Assembly: GCF_900110555.1 (NCBI RefSeq)
Contig: NZ_FOEE01000004.1
Location: 301,010 to 365,009 of the forward strand
Length of the DNA stretch: 64,000 nucleotides
Origin: Trujillonella endophytica
GTDB lineage: Bacteria > Actinomycetota > Actinomycetes > Mycobacteriales > Geodermatophilaceae
Direction: 5' to 3'
Shown here: piece after piece, positions 26,690 through 36,808 of the stretch
Numbering within the stretch: position 1 is the first letter of the stretch
Layout: each line of letters opens with the position of its first letter
Notes under the pieces: model-generated
Seen by the model: only the letters and a program-made list of their open reading frames with translations
Told to the model about the DNA's origin: nothing
The model's database searches: none
Program-made: the position numbers and the translations under genes

Positions 26690-27289
26690 ATGACCGGTGC
26701 CCAGCGCCGGCAGCAGCTCATCGACGTCGGCCGCGAGCTGTTCGGGCGGCGCGGCTACGAGGCCACGTCGATCGAGGAGCTGGCGGCGCGGGCCTCGGTG
26801 AGCAAGCCGGTCGTGTACGGGCACTTCGGCGGCAAGGAAGGCCTGTACGCCGTCGTCGTCGAGCAGGAGATGCGCCGGCTGCTCGACCGGTTCGCCGCCG
26901 CGCTCTCCGCCGGGGGCCACCCCCGCGAGTTGCTCGAGCGCGCCGCCCTGGTGCTCCTGGACTACATCGAGGAGGACACCGACGGCTTCCGGGTGCTGAC
27001 CCGGGACTCGCCGATCACCGACGCGGCGGGGCACTACTCGTCGCTGCTCGGCGAGGCCGCGCACGAGGTCGAGCACCTGCTCGCCACGCAGTTCCGGCGG
27101 GGTGGCTACGACCCGCGACTGGCCGGGCTCTACAGCCAGGCGCTGGTCGGGATGGTCGCGCTCGTCGGGGCGTGGTGGCTGGAGGACCGGTCCCAGGGCA
27201 AGCGCGAGGTCGCCGCGCACCTGGTGAACCTCGCCTGGAACGGCATGGGGCACCTGGAGACCCGCCCGCGCCTGTCCGACGACGCCTGA
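26690..27289 (+). CDS. TetR family transcriptional regulator
   Basis: 199 aa. The N-terminal helix-turn-helix is clear: ELFGRRGYEATSIEELAARA, then SVSKPVVYGHFGGKEGLY. The C-terminal ligand domain is unclassified. It follows the desaturase gene on the same strand and is the likely controller of the dyad at 25523-25540, which would make it a lipid-responsive repressor. That link is inference. GTG six bases upstream is an alternative start. Confidence 0.9.
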   Translation: MTGAQRRQQLIDVGRELFGRRGYEATSIEELAARASVSKPVVYGHFGGKEGLYAVVVEQEMRRLLDRFAAALSAGGHPRELLERAALVLLDYIEEDTDGFRVLTRDSPITDAAGHYSSLLGEAAHEVEHLLATQFRRGGYDPRLAGLYSQALVGMVALVGAWWLEDRSQGKREVAAHLVNLAWNGMGHLETRPRLSDDA

Positions 27290-27300
27290 CCGCCCCCCTC

Positions 27301-27441
27301 CGGGGCAGAAGCGCGAAATTGCCCCGGGGCAGAAGCGCGGAGTTGCGCGGGGCAGAAGCGCGAAATTGCCCCGGGGCAGAAGCGCGGAATTGCGCGGTGC
27401 AGAAGCGCGAACTTGCCCCGGGGCAGAAGCGCGGAGTTGCC
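27301..27441. repeat. Tandem array of six 23/24-bp units (three 47-bp dimers)
   Basis: Six consecutive units of the form CGGGGCAGAAGCGCGAAATT plus TGC(C/G) fill the gap between the convergent TetR and ispE genes. Units alternate in length (23, 24, 23, 24, 23, 24) and in the bases before TTG, giving a 47-bp higher-order period repeated three times. The same family recurs in opposite orientation at 59376-59512. There are no spacers, so it is not a CRISPR. Confidence 0.85.
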
Positions 27442-27447
27442 GGCGCG

Positions 27448-28416
27448 TCAGCCGACGAGGCGGGCGCCGGGCACCGGTCCGTGCACCGCACGGACCGTGC
27501 GGAACTGCCCCGTGCCCGCGAGCTCGGCGGCCAGGGCCACCGCGTCGTCCTCGTCGGCGGCCAGCGCGGCCACCGTCGGCCCGGAGCCGCTGACGAGGGC
27601 GCCGGCGGCACCCGCGGCGGTGGCGGCGTCCAGCGCGCGGCGCAGCTGCGGCCGCAGGGCGATCGCGGGCTCCTGCAGGTCGTTGTGCAGGGCCGCGGCC
27701 AGGGCGTCCACCGGACCGCCGTGCAGCGCCGCGACCACCGGGTCGGGCGAGGGCAGCTCCTCCCCCGACGGCAGCCGGCCGTCGGCGCGCAGCCGGTCGA
27801 GCTCGCCGTAGACGGCCGGGGTGGACAGCCCCGAGCCCGCGATGCCCAGCACCCAGTGCCAGGGCCGGCGGGCGAGCACGGGGCTGAGCCGCTCCCCCCG
27901 CCCGGAGCCGAGCGCGACCCCGCCGAGCAGGCTGAACGGCACGTCGCTGCCCAGCCGCGCGGCCAGGTCGGCCAGCTCGCCCCGGGTCGCGTGGGTGCCC
28001 CACAGCGTGTCCAGGGCGACGAGCGCGGCCGCGGCGTCGGCGCTGCCGCCTGCCAGGCCGGCCGCCGCGGGGATCGACTTGTCGATGGTGATGGCGGCCG
28101 CGGCGGGCACCCCGGCCCGGTCGGCGAGCAGCTCCGCCGCCTGCCACACGAGGTTGCGGCGGTCGGTGGGCACCCGGTCCGGCCCGGTGCGGCCGCCGGC
28201 GAACGGGCCGGTCACGTCGATCGTGAGCTCCCCGGCCGGGCGCACGGTGACGGTGTCGAACAGCGACACGGCCAGGAAGACGGTGCGCAGCTCGTGGTAG
28301 CCGTCGTGGCCCAGCGGAGCCACGGCCAGGTGCACGTTGACCTTCGCCGGTGCCCGGGCGACCACCGCGCCGTCGCCACTGATCCGGCCCGGTCCGCCGT
28401 GCGGCGCTCGGGTCAC
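27448..28416 (-). CDS. ispE: 4-diphosphocytidyl-2-C-methyl-D-erythritol kinase
   Basis: 322 aa GHMP kinase of the MEP isoprenoid pathway, which phosphorylates CDP-methylerythritol. Motifs are [12 protein letters not shown] near the start, the ATP loop [14 protein letters not shown] (about 117-130) and the C-terminal [15 protein letters not shown] at 28416 overlaps the rsmA stop by four bases. The rpfB-rsmA-ispE order is standard in actinobacteria. Confidence 0.95.
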   Translation of the reverse strand: MTRAPHGGPGRISGDGAVVARAPAKVNVHLAVAPLGHDGYHELRTVFLAVSLFDTVTVRPAGELTIDVTGPFAGGRTGPDRVPTDRRNLVWQAAELLADRAGVPAAAAITIDKSIPAAAGLAGGSADAAAALVALDTLWGTHATRGELADLAARLGSDVPFSLLGGVALGSGRGERLSPVLARRPWHWVLGIAGSGLSTPAVYGELDRLRADGRLPSGEELPSPDPVVAALHGGPVDALAAALHNDLQEPAIALRPQLRRALDAATAAGAAGALVSGSGPTVAALAADEDDAVALAAELAGTGQFRTVRAVHGPVPGARLVG

Positions 28417-29336
28417 GCCGGCTCCGCCGCGGTGGCCGCGAGCCTCGCGAAGTCGGCGACCGACAGCCGCTCGCCGCGGACGGTGGGGTCGATCCCCGCC
28501 GCCCGCAGCCGGGCCTCGGCAGCGGCCGGGCTGCCCGCCCAGCCGGACAGGGCGGCCCGCAAGGCCTTGCGGCGGGTCGCGAAGGCGGCATCGACGACGG
28601 CGAAGGTGGCGGCGCGGTCCCCGGGCGGGGGCGGCCGTCGGTCCAGGGCGACGAGACCGGAGTCGACGTTGGGCTCCGGCCAGAAGACCCGCCGCCCGAC
28701 GGAACCGGCCCGACGGACCTCCCCGTACCAGGCTGCCTTGACCGACGGGACGCCGTAGGCGGGGGCCCCGGGGGGCGCGGCCAGCCGCTCGGCGACCTCG
28801 GCCTGCACCAGGATCAGCGCCCGGCGCAGGCTGGGCAGCAGCTCGAGGAGGGTCAGCAGGACGGGCACCGCCACGTTGTACGGCAGATTCGCCACCAGTG
28901 CGGTGGGCGGGGGCCCCGGGAGCTCGCGGAGCCGCAGGGCGTCGGCCTCGACCACGGTGAGCCGGTCGGCGAGGTGCGGGGCGCGCTCGGCAACCGTCCG
29001 CGGCAGCCGGGCGGCCAGGCGCGGATCGATCTCCACGGCCGTGACCGCTGCCGCTGCCGGGAGCAGGCCCAGGGTCAGCGACCCCAGGCCCGGACCGACC
29101 TCGAGGACGACGTCGTCGGGGCGCAGCTCGGCCGTTCGCACGATCCGCCGGATGGTGTTCGCGTCGTGCAGGAAGTTCTGCCCGAGGGACTTCGTCGGAC
29201 GCAGCTCGAGCTGCTGGGCCAGGTCGCGGATGGCGGCCGGGCCCAGCAGCCCGTCGGGCTGTTCCGGAGGAGTGCTCAGCTCTGGTCCGGCGTCAGCTGA
29301 ACAGGCGCGAGCCGCAGTGCGGCCACTGACCCGCAC
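28413..29336 (-). CDS. rsmA: 16S rRNA (adenine1518/1519-N6)-dimethyltransferase
   Basis: Dimethylates two adjacent adenines in helix 45 of 16S rRNA. The SAM-binding motif [11 protein letters not shown] and the catalytic NLPYNV are present, preceded by the family signature [21 protein letters not shown] at 29336 gives 307 aa but overlaps rpfB by 44 bases and adds an unusual leader. Family length suggests a start nearer LSTPPEQ, where only a CTG (29279) is available. Confidence 0.94.
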   Translation of the reverse strand: MRVSGRTAARACSADAGPELSTPPEQPDGLLGPAAIRDLAQQLELRPTKSLGQNFLHDANTIRRIVRTAELRPDDVVLEVGPGLGSLTLGLLPAAAAVTAVEIDPRLAARLPRTVAERAPHLADRLTVVEADALRLRELPGPPPTALVANLPYNVAVPVLLTLLELLPSLRRALILVQAEVAERLAAPPGAPAYGVPSVKAAWYGEVRRAGSVGRRVFWPEPNVDSGLVALDRRPPPPGDRAATFAVVDAAFATRRKALRAALSGWAGSPAAAEARLRAAGIDPTVRGERLSVADFARLAATAAEPA

Positions 29337-30402
29337 CGGAGCGGTCGTAGAGCATCTGCGCCCGCATCGTCTGCTCCTCGGCGGAGGCGGCGGCCGGGTC
29401 GCCGCTGCCGCCGACCGCGGCCCAGGTGCTCCGCGAGAACTGGTACATGCCGCGGTAGGTGCCGGTGGAGCTGACCGCGTTCGGCCGGCCGCCTGACTCG
29501 CACGCCGCGAGCGCCGCCCAGTTGAGGCCGCCGGAGCTCGTCGCGACCGCCGGGGCGGCCGGGGCTGCCGGGCGGGGCTTCGTGCCGACGGTGACCAGCT
29601 CGTCCACGGGCGCGACGGCGACCGCGGTGGAGAGCTGCTCGCGGCCGGTCTCGACCCCGTCGACGACGGTGACCCGCCAGGTGGTGGCCTGCTGGCCCTC
29701 GACGCCGGCCTGGGTCACGGTCTCGTCGTCCTCGAAGGCCTCGGGGTCCTCGTTCTCGACCGTCCGGTACGGGATCGAGGTCGTCTCGACGACCTCGGCG
29801 ACCTGCACGCGGAAGACCTGCAGCCGCATGAACGCCAGCAGCGGCTGGGCCGGACGCATGCTCGTGCGGTCCGTCGCCGACAGCGCCACGCCCTGCTCGG
29901 CGAGGAGGTCGGCGACCGTCCCGGCCGTCGTCGTCACCACGCGCTGCTGGCCGTCGACGACGAGGGTGACGTCCTTGGGCGTGGTGATCGACAGCTCCAT
30001 GCCGTCGAGCGGGAGGCGCTCGCTGCGGCTGGCGGAGACCACGAGGCCGTCGGCCCGGAAGCCCAGCTGGTCCAGCGCCTCGTCCACGGACAGGGCGGTC
30101 ACGTAGACCTCGCTCGGCCGGCCGTCGACGGTCAGCTGCAGCGGGCGGGCCCGCGTGACCACGACGGCGTCACCGTCGGAGACGGAGGCCTCGGGCTCGG
30201 GGAGCACGACGTCGTGCGCCTGCGGCTGCAACCCCTCCTCCTCGAGCACCTCGGCCACGGTGTCGGCGTAGGTGCGGACCTCCCGGGCCTGGCCGTCGAC
30301 GGTCAGCGTCAGCGACTTCTGCGCGGCGTAGTACGCCACGGAGCCGCCCACGAGGCCGAGCAGGACCAGGGCGAAGAGGGAGAACTTGAGGGTTCGAGGC
30401 AC
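29293..30402 (-). CDS. rpfB: Resuscitation-promoting factor RpfB
   Basis: 369 aa. One N-terminal membrane helix or signal anchor (about residues 6-25) is followed by three DUF348 repeats (each with LTVDG or LVVDGQ), a G5 domain (about 195-275, [10 protein letters not shown] onward) and a C-terminal lysozyme-like Rpf domain (about 290-369) with the catalytic Glu in ACESGG and the [15 protein letters not shown] motif. It cleaves peptidoglycan and promotes growth from dormancy. The domain order equals that of mycobacterial RpfB. It overlaps rsmA if the distal rsmA start is used. Confidence 0.95.
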   Translation of the reverse strand: MPRTLKFSLFALVLLGLVGGSVAYYAAQKSLTLTVDGQAREVRTYADTVAEVLEEEGLQPQAHDVVLPEPEASVSDGDAVVVTRARPLQLTVDGRPSEVYVTALSVDEALDQLGFRADGLVVSASRSERLPLDGMELSITTPKDVTLVVDGQQRVVTTTAGTVADLLAEQGVALSATDRTSMRPAQPLLAFMRLQVFRVQVAEVVETTSIPYRTVENEDPEAFEDDETVTQAGVEGQQATTWRVTVVDGVETGREQLSTAVAVAPVDELVTVGTKPRPAAPAAPAVATSSGGLNWAALAACESGGRPNAVSSTGTYRGMYQFSRSTWAAVGGSGDPAAASAEEQTMRAQMLYDRSGAGQWPHCGSRLFS

Positions 30403-30562
30403 GACACATCCACGGGGTCACGGGACCGGGCAGGGGGCTGCCTCGCCGGCGCACCGCCGGCTGGCGGTCCACCGGGCGGCTCCGCACCGGGCGGCCTCGC
30501 CCGAGCCCGCAGAGGCTCCGGCGACGCTGCCCGGGTCGGTCCCCACCCCGGCTGATCACGAC

Positions 30563-30590
30563 ACGATAACGGGATTGGTACGGGTGACAA
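30563..30590 (-). promoter_or_regulatory. Candidate sigma-70-type promoter of rpfB
   Basis: On the minus strand TTGTCA and TATCGT are separated by 16 bases, about 160 bases upstream of the rpfB start. It lies in the 363-base gap 30403-30765, which otherwise shows no gene. I looked for a c-di-AMP riboswitch, common before rpf genes, and could not recognise one. Confidence 0.4.
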
Positions 30591-30765
30591 TGGTTCGGAC
30601 AGGAGTGTTCCAGCGGGGCGACACATCGACTTGTTGGCGCGCCGACACGGACCGTGACGATTGTTGCGCGTGGTGCCGCTGGGACGAATGCGCAGCGTGA
30701 GGCTGGTGTGGGTGACCGAGGTCACTGCGTGGCGCCCCGCACAGCCGGGTACCGGCGCGCTCGCG

Positions 30766-31605
30766 TCAGCCGGCGAGCGCGCGCTCGGACAGCCGCATCG
30801 GCCGCAGCCACGTCACCAGGAACACCGCGACGGCGAGGCCCGCGGCCAGCGCCGAGAACCCGCCGGCCACCAGCGCCACGGGCCACAGGTCGACGCCCTC
30901 GGACACGCGGTCCCCCAGCCCCACGCCGGCGACCAGGAGGAGCGCGCCCAGCGGGAGCAGGGCCAGCACGCTCACCGCGGCACTGACCAGGTGGGCGGTC
31001 CAGGTGCGCAGCGCCTCGTCCACCGGCACGTCGGCGCCCTCGGCCGGCAGCGGACGCACCAGGGCCCGCAGCAGCGCCACCTCGGCCAGCAGCCACGCGC
31101 CGAGCGGGACGCCCAGGGCCAGCCACGCGACGCGGTCGGGCAGGTCGTCGCGCTGCCAGAGCAGCACGGTGGCGAGCACCTCCGCCACGACGACGGCGCG
31201 CATGGTCCACAGCAGCCACAGCGAGATCTGCTCGCCCCGGCGCGGCCGGCGGACGGGTCTGGCCGACTGCCAGCGCGGCCGCGGCCGGGTCGCCTCGGCC
31301 AGGACGACGCCCACGAGCAGCCCGACGGCGACGGCCGGCGCCCACAGGAAGACCGAGGCCTCCGCGAAGACGACGATGCTGCCCACCACGGCGACCAGGC
31401 CGAGCAGGAGACCGATGCGGCGCACCCGGCGCCCGTGCACCGCCTGCCGCCGCAGGGTCCGGCGGCCCTCCTCGGTCGGCGAGGTGAACTCGATCGACGC
31501 CGACGCCACCGCGCGCCGCCCGGCCGCCAGCGCCCAGCCACGGGCCAGCAGGACGCCAGGAACCAGCACGGCGATGAACAGCACGACGGCGATGAGGCGA
31601 CCCAC
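30766..31605 (-). CDS. Multi-pass membrane protein of unknown function
   Basis: 279 aa with about six hydrophobic segments (near residues 3-25, 68-88, 90-105, 135-155, 165-185, 215-240 and 250-270 in outline) and basic loops rich in Arg. No family motif is recognised. It lies between the tatD and rpfB genes and is separated from tatD by a long hairpin, so it is probably its own transcription unit. Confidence 0.75.
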   Translation of the reverse strand: MGRLIAVVLFIAVLVPGVLLARGWALAAGRRAVASASIEFTSPTEEGRRTLRRQAVHGRRVRRIGLLLGLVAVVGSIVVFAEASVFLWAPAVAVGLLVGVVLAEATRPRPRWQSARPVRRPRRGEQISLWLLWTMRAVVVAEVLATVLLWQRDDLPDRVAWLALGVPLGAWLLAEVALLRALVRPLPAEGADVPVDEALRTWTAHLVSAAVSVLALLPLGALLLVAGVGLGDRVSEGVDLWPVALVAGGFSALAAGLAVAVFLVTWLRPMRLSERALAG

Positions 31606-31660
31606 GGGACAAGTGTGCCTCGCTTCGCGCCCAACGGTCGCCGAGCCGTCGCGGTCACCG

Positions 31661-31719
31661 TGATCATCGGCGGGTGGCTGCCCCCGCCGGCGTGCCGACC
31701 AACCACCCGCCGATGATCA
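31661..31719 (-). terminator. 17-bp perfect inverted repeat after tatD
   Basis: TGATCATCGGCGGGTGG (31661-31677) and its exact complement (31703-31719) flank a 25-base loop, 15 bases past the tatD stop. It probably terminates the metG-tatD transcript. The long loop and A/T-containing arms resemble a dispersed repeat more than a plain terminator. Confidence 0.6.
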
Positions 31720-31733
31720 ACTCGGCCAGGCGG

Positions 31734-32603
31734 CTAGTCCCAGGTGCCGAAGACGCGCTCGGCGTTCGCGGTCAGGGCCGCGCACAGCTGCCCGACCTCC
31801 ACGCCCGTGACCTCGGCCAGCACGCGCACGGTGTGCGGCATCAACCGCGAGGCGTTGGGGCGACCGCGGTAGGGCACCGGCGTGAGGAACGGCGCGTCGG
31901 TCTCCACCAGCAACTGGTCCAGGGGCGTCAGCGCCGCCGCCTCGCGCAGGTAGCCGGCGTTCGCGAACGTCACCGTGCCGGCGAAGGAGAGCACGTGGCC
32001 GCGCGCCACGCAGGCCCGGGCGAAGGCGGCGTCGCCGGAGAAGCAGTGGAACACCGTGCGCTCCGGTGCCCCCTCGTCGTCGAGCACGCGGAGGATCTCG
32101 TCGTGGGCGTCGCGGTCGTGGACGACGAGCGCGACCCCGCGGTCCTTGGCGATCCGGATGTGCGCCCGGAACGACGCCTCCTGCGCGGCCCAGCCCTCCG
32201 GCCCGGTGCGGAAGCGGTCCAGCCCGGTCTCCCCGACCGCCCGCACCCGCGGCAGCGCCGCGAGGCGGTCGATCTCGGCGAGCGCGTCCTCGACGGCCGC
32301 GCCCTCGCCGGCCTCGTTCGGGTGGACGGCGACGGTGGCCAGCACGTTCGGGTGCCGCGCGGCCAGCTCCGCCGACCACCGCGAGGAGGGGACGTCGACG
32401 CCCACCTGCACGAGCCGGGGCACCCCCACCGCGGCCGCGGCGGCGATCTCGGCGTCGACGAGGTCGGCCTCGGGCAGCCGGTCGAAGCCGCCGACCCCGA
32501 TGTCGAGGTGGGTGTGGCTGTCGACGACCGGCGCCGGGAGCGGCTCGGGATCCGGCGGCAGCTCCCCGCGCCGGTTGGCCCGGGAGGACGACGAACGGCT
32601 CAC
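31734..32603 (-). CDS. tatD: TatD family metal-dependent hydrolase/DNase
   Basis: 289 aa TIM-barrel hydrolase with the metal ligands in [27 protein letters not shown] and ETDAPFL. TatD proteins are 3'-5' exonucleases or deoxyribonucleases. GTG at 32603 overlaps the metG stop (GTGA), giving a metG-tatD pair as in mycobacteria. Confidence 0.92.
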   Translation of the reverse strand: MSRSSSSRANRRGELPPDPEPLPAPVVDSHTHLDIGVGGFDRLPEADLVDAEIAAAAAVGVPRLVQVGVDVPSSRWSAELAARHPNVLATVAVHPNEAGEGAAVEDALAEIDRLAALPRVRAVGETGLDRFRTGPEGWAAQEASFRAHIRIAKDRGVALVVHDRDAHDEILRVLDDEGAPERTVFHCFSGDAAFARACVARGHVLSFAGTVTFANAGYLREAAALTPLDQLLVETDAPFLTPVPYRGRPNASRLMPHTVRVLAEVTGVEVGQLCAALTANAERVFGTWD

Positions 32604-34396
32604 GCGCCGTCGCCCTGCAACCGGGCCAGCTCCTCCTCGACGATCGACTCGTCCAGCTTGGTGAACACCGGCGTCGGCGGGGCCAGCGGGACCCCCGGCT
32701 GCAGCGGGCGCGAGGCCCAGACCGCCGCCGCGGCGTCGTAGTCGCCGGTGATGACCGGGTACGGCGAGCCGTCGTCGAGGTCGGTCACCTCGTCGATGCG
32801 GGGCGCCGCCGACCAGACGCCGGTGCCGCCGAGCAGCTCGTGGACCTTCTGCGCCGAGTGCGGGAGGAACGGCGTGAGCAGCGCGTTGCAGTCGCTGATC
32901 GCCTGCAGCGCGGTGTGCAGCACGGTGTCGCGGCGGGCCGGGTCCTCCTTGAGCTTCCACGGGGCCTGGTCCGACAGGTACTTGTTGGCCTCGCCGACGA
33001 CCCGCATCGCCTCCGCCGCCGCCGCCTTCTGCCGGTTGCGGGCCAGCAGATCACCGATGGGGGCGAAGGCGCCGCTCGTCGTCTGCAGCAGGGCGCGGTC
33101 GGCGTCGGTCAGCTCCCCCGGCGTCGGCACGGCGCCCACGTTCTTCGCCGCCATCGAGACCGAGCGGTTGACCAGGTTCCCCCAACCGGCGACCAGCTCG
33201 TCGTTGTTGCGCCGGCGGAACTCCGCCCAGGTGAAGTCGGTGTCCTGCGACTCGGGGCCGGCGGCGGCGATGAAGTACCGCAGCGCGTCGGCGTCGTAGC
33301 GGGCGAGGAAGTCGCGGACGTAGATGACGACCTGCCGCGAGGAGGAGAACTTGCGCCCCTCCATCGTGAGGAACTCGCTCGAGACGACCTCCGTGGGCAG
33401 GTTGAGCCGCCCCAGCGACCCCGGGCTGCCCCCCTTGTCGCCCTCGCCGTTGTAGCCGAGCAGCTGGGCGGGCCAGATCTCGGCGTGGAAGACGATGTTG
33501 TCCTTGCCCATGAAGTAGTAGGCGTCGGCGTCCGGCGTCTGCCACCACTGGCGCCAGGCCTCCGGGTCGCCGGACCGGCGGGCCCACTCGATCGACGCCG
33601 ACAGGTACCCGACGACGGCGTCGAACCAGACGTAGATGCGCTTGTCGTTGCGGTCGCGCCAGCCCTCCAGCGGCACCCGGACGCCCCAGTCGATGTCCCG
33701 GGTGTAGCTGCGCGGCTTCAGGTCGGTGAGCAGGTTGACGCTGAAGTTCAGGACGTTGGAGCGCCAGTTCGTGCGGGTGCCCAGCCAGTCGCCGAGCGCC
33801 CGAGCGAACGCGGGCAGGTCGAGGAAGTAGTGCTCCTCCTCGACGAACTTCGGCGTCTCACCGTTGATCTTGCTGACCGGGTTGATCAGCTCGACCGGGT
33901 CGAGCTGGTTGCCGCAGTTGTCGCACTGGTCGCCGCGGGCGCCGTCGTAGCCGCAGATCGGGCAGGTGCCCTCGATGTAGCGGTCGGGCAGCGTGCGGCC
34001 GGTCGAGGGGCTGATCGCGCCCAGCGTCGTCTTCGGGAAGACGTACCCGTTCTTCAGCAGCCCCAGGAAGATCTCCTGGCTGACCGAGGCGTGGTTGGCG
34101 GTCGTCGTCCGGGTGAACAGGTCGTAGCTGAGGCCGAGGGACTGCAGGTCGCCCACGATGATCCGGTTGTTCCGGTCGGCGATCTCGCGCGGCGTGATGC
34201 CCTCGGCGTCGGCGGCGACGGTGATCGGCGTCCCGTGTTCGTCCGTGCCGCTGACCATGAGGACCCGGTCGCCGACCATCCGGTGGTACCGGCTGAAGAC
34301 GTCGGAGGGGACGCCGAATCCGGAGACGTGGCCGATGTGCCGCGGGCCGTTGGCGTAGGGCCAGGCCACGGCCGTGAGGATGTGCCGATCAGTCAC
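32600..34396 (-). CDS. metG: Methionine-tRNA ligase
   Basis: 598 aa class I synthetase. HIGH is intact in PRHIGHVSG, the zinc knuckle reads [18 protein letters not shown], and the KMSKS loop appears as KFSSSR. No C-terminal tRNA-binding EMAP domain is present, matching the short actinobacterial form (about 510-600 aa). It charges tRNA-Met. Confidence 0.96.
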   Translation of the reverse strand: MTDRHILTAVAWPYANGPRHIGHVSGFGVPSDVFSRYHRMVGDRVLMVSGTDEHGTPITVAADAEGITPREIADRNNRIIVGDLQSLGLSYDLFTRTTTANHASVSQEIFLGLLKNGYVFPKTTLGAISPSTGRTLPDRYIEGTCPICGYDGARGDQCDNCGNQLDPVELINPVSKINGETPKFVEEEHYFLDLPAFARALGDWLGTRTNWRSNVLNFSVNLLTDLKPRSYTRDIDWGVRVPLEGWRDRNDKRIYVWFDAVVGYLSASIEWARRSGDPEAWRQWWQTPDADAYYFMGKDNIVFHAEIWPAQLLGYNGEGDKGGSPGSLGRLNLPTEVVSSEFLTMEGRKFSSSRQVVIYVRDFLARYDADALRYFIAAAGPESQDTDFTWAEFRRRNNDELVAGWGNLVNRSVSMAAKNVGAVPTPGELTDADRALLQTTSGAFAPIGDLLARNRQKAAAAEAMRVVGEANKYLSDQAPWKLKEDPARRDTVLHTALQAISDCNALLTPFLPHSAQKVHELLGGTGVWSAAPRIDEVTDLDDGSPYPVITGDYDAAAAVWASRPLQPGVPLAPPTPVFTKLDESIVEEELARLQGDGA

Positions 34397-34420
34397 GGCA
34401 CGAGACTAGGCGCCGCCCGC

Positions 34421-35053
34421 TCAGTGCTGGCCGGTCGAGGCCGGAGCGGCGACGTCGGGCGTGGGCGCGCCCGGGTCCAGCAGCGCCACCGCCAGCAGCG
34501 CGAAGCCCAGGACGGTCACGGTGACGGCGCGGAGGCTGCGCTGGTCCTCGGTCAGCTCCGGGCGCCGCTCCCGCGGGCGCGGGCCGGCGTCCGACCAGGC
34601 CGTCGCCGACGGCGCGGTGGCCAGCAGCAGCTTCCCGACCGGAACGGCGACCGCGCTCAGGACGACGGCCGGCACGGGCAGACCCGGGACGAGCCCGTCC
34701 AGCGACGACGTCGTCAGCCCGAGGACGAAGGCCACGGCCAGCACCCCCAGCTCCACGACGGCGACGCCCGTGAGCAGCCGCGGCCCGGACCCGTCCGCGA
34801 GCACGAGCCCGCCGCCGGCGCCGAACACGGCCCAGGCGGCCAGGGCGAGCAGCAGGAACGCGACCAGCGCACCCGGCGGACGGTGGGTGGCCACGAGCAG
34901 GCCGTCCAGCCCGGTCAGCGCGGCGGCGACGATCGCGACCGCCTCGACCACCGCGATGCCCGCGGCGGCCAGCACGGTCGCCGGGGGGCGGCGGCGCGCG
35001 ACCGCGCAGGCGGGGACGTCGCGGGAGGGGACGTCGAGGGTGGTGCTCGCCAC
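34421..35053 (-). CDS. Four-helix membrane protein of unknown function
   Basis: 210 aa with hydrophobic segments near residues 27-47, 62-82, 92-115, 122-145 and 178-195. No motif is recognised. It resembles small integral membrane proteins of actinobacteria. A G/C hairpin separates it from the permease gene upstream, and metG starts 25 bases beyond its stop on the same strand. Confidence 0.7.
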   Translation of the reverse strand: MASTTLDVPSRDVPACAVARRRPPATVLAAAGIAVVEAVAIVAAALTGLDGLLVATHRPPGALVAFLLLALAAWAVFGAGGGLVLADGSGPRLLTGVAVVELGVLAVAFVLGLTTSSLDGLVPGLPVPAVVLSAVAVPVGKLLLATAPSATAWSDAGPRPRERRPELTEDQRSLRAVTVTVLGFALLAVALLDPGAPTPDVAAPASTGQH

Positions 35054-35100
35054 GGGGGTGCTCTCTGGCCGGGGACGGTCTGTCCCTGGTCAGGTCGTCC

Positions 35101-35137
35101 GGCCCCGCCCCCCGCTGTACGGCGGCGGGCGGGGGCC
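35101..35137 (-). terminator. Hairpin terminator after the amino-acid permease gene
   Basis: An imperfect 15-bp G/C stem with a short TGTAC-containing loop, 14 bases past the permease stop at 35151. Confidence 0.6.
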
Positions 35138-35150
35138 TCACCCCATGGGG

Positions 35151-36689
35151 TCAGCCGCCGCCGCTCCCCCGGGCGGCCCGGTCGTCGACCTCCCGCGCGG
35201 CCGCGGCGACGCCTTCCTCGCCGGCCAGCCGGCTGCGCCGCCGTCCGTACACCGCGTAGACGACGGCGCCGAGCGCCATCCAGATCAGGAAGCGGACCCA
35301 CGTCTCGATCGGCAGGTTCGCCATCAGGTAGAGGCAGGCGAGGACCGACACGATCGGCAGCAGCGGCACGAGCGGGACGCGGAACGCCCGGGGCAGGTCC
35401 GGCCGGGTGCGGCGCAGCACGATGACCGCGATCGACACGAGCACGAAGGCGAACAGCGTGCCGATGTTGACCAGCTCGGCCAGCGTCGAGATCGGCAGGA
35501 AGCCGGCCAGCAGCGCCACGACGACACCCGTGGCGATCGTGATCCGGTACGGGGTGCCGTACCGGGGGTGGACGGCGCCCAGCGACGGCGGCAGCAGGTG
35601 GTCGCGGCTCATCGCGAACAGGATCCGCGACTGGCCGAGCAGGAGGATCATCACGACCGAGGTGAGGCCGGCGAGCGCGCCCACCGAGATGAGCGTCGAC
35701 GCCCAGGTGAGCCCGACGCTGGAGAAGGCGTCGGCCAGCGGCGCGGTGACCGAGAGCTCGTCGTAGGGCTGCATGCCGACCACGACCAGCGAGACCGCGA
35801 CGTAGAGCAGGGTGCAGACCAGCAGCGAGCCGATGATGCCGCGCGGCAGGTCCCGCTTCGGGTTCCTCGTCTCCTCGGCGGCGGTCGCGACGATGTCGAA
35901 GCCGATGAACGCGAAGAACACGATCGAGGCCCCCGCGATGATCCCGCCCCAGCCGAAGGTGCCCTGCGTGATGCCGAGCAGCTCGATGAGCGGCCGTTTC
36001 CAGCCGCCCTCCCCCTCCGGGGTCGGCTCGGCCGGCGGCACGAACGGGCTGTAGTTGTCGGCCTTCGTGTAGAAGAAGCCGACGACCACGATGAACAGCA
36101 CGATGACGACCTTGACCGCCACGATCACCGAGGTCACGCGCGACGAGAGCTTGATCCCGAGCACCAGCACGCCGGTCATCACGAGGGCGATGACCATGGC
36201 GGGGATGTTGACCGTCGCGTCCTCCCCCGCGATGGAGGTCGGCAGCGGGGTCGCGACGTCCTCGAGCAACTGGTTGAGGTAGCCCGACCACCCGACCGAC
36301 ACCGTCGCCGCGCCGAGCGCCAGTTCCAGCACCAGGTCCCAGCCGATGATCCAGGCGAGCACCTCGCCGAGGGTCGCGTAGCTGAACGTGTACGCCGACC
36401 CGGCGACCGGCACGGTGGAGGCGAACTCGGCGTAGCAGACCGCGGCCAGCGCGCAGACCACGCCGGCGATGACGAACGACAGCGCGACCGCCGGCCCCGC
36501 CGTCGTCTTCGCCACCTCGCCGGTGAGCACAAAGATGCCGGTGCCGATGATCACGCCGACGCCGAACACGGTGAGGTCCAGCGCCGAGAGGTTCTTCTTG
36601 AGGCGGTGCTCCCGCTGCTCCGTGTCGCGGATGGAGTCCTCCACCGACTTCACCCGCGCGGTGTTCCTGCGATCTGTGTGGGTGGCCAA
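35151..36689 (-). CDS. APC superfamily amino-acid permease
   Basis: 512 aa, about twelve membrane helices. The first helix has the APC fold signature GVGVIIGTGIFVLTG, and helix 6 to loop 7 has FFAFIGFDIVATAAEETRNPKRDLPRGI. This is the cationic amino-acid or basic amino-acid/polyamine antiporter branch. Substrate is not determinable. TTG at 36689 with GGGAGGGA upstream is preferred; GTG a few codons downstream is an alternative. It is divergent from corA. Confidence 0.88.
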   Translation of the reverse strand: MATHTDRRNTARVKSVEDSIRDTEQREHRLKKNLSALDLTVFGVGVIIGTGIFVLTGEVAKTTAGPAVALSFVIAGVVCALAAVCYAEFASTVPVAGSAYTFSYATLGEVLAWIIGWDLVLELALGAATVSVGWSGYLNQLLEDVATPLPTSIAGEDATVNIPAMVIALVMTGVLVLGIKLSSRVTSVIVAVKVVIVLFIVVVGFFYTKADNYSPFVPPAEPTPEGEGGWKRPLIELLGITQGTFGWGGIIAGASIVFFAFIGFDIVATAAEETRNPKRDLPRGIIGSLLVCTLLYVAVSLVVVGMQPYDELSVTAPLADAFSSVGLTWASTLISVGALAGLTSVVMILLLGQSRILFAMSRDHLLPPSLGAVHPRYGTPYRITIATGVVVALLAGFLPISTLAELVNIGTLFAFVLVSIAVIVLRRTRPDLPRAFRVPLVPLLPIVSVLACLYLMANLPIETWVRFLIWMALGAVVYAVYGRRRSRLAGEEGVAAAAREVDDRAARGSGGG

Positions 36690-36808
36690 CCGACGTCCCT
36701 CCCGGCTCGCGGTGCCCGACCTGCTGGTTGCCCGGCAGCGTCGCACGGGCGCGCCCGGCCCGCATGCCTACGCTGACCCTCCCTGATCGACGAGCGGAGA
36801 GGCGTGCC

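Noticed and set aside
27301..27441. CRISPR array
   Set aside because: Units follow one another without unique spacers and there are no cas genes.
30403..30765. c-di-AMP (ydaO-type) riboswitch upstream of rpfB
   Set aside because: Expected in many actinobacteria, but I could not find its conserved elements here.
36690..36808. Mg-sensing leader upstream of corA
   Set aside because: The gap is only 119 bases and shows no M-box-like pattern.
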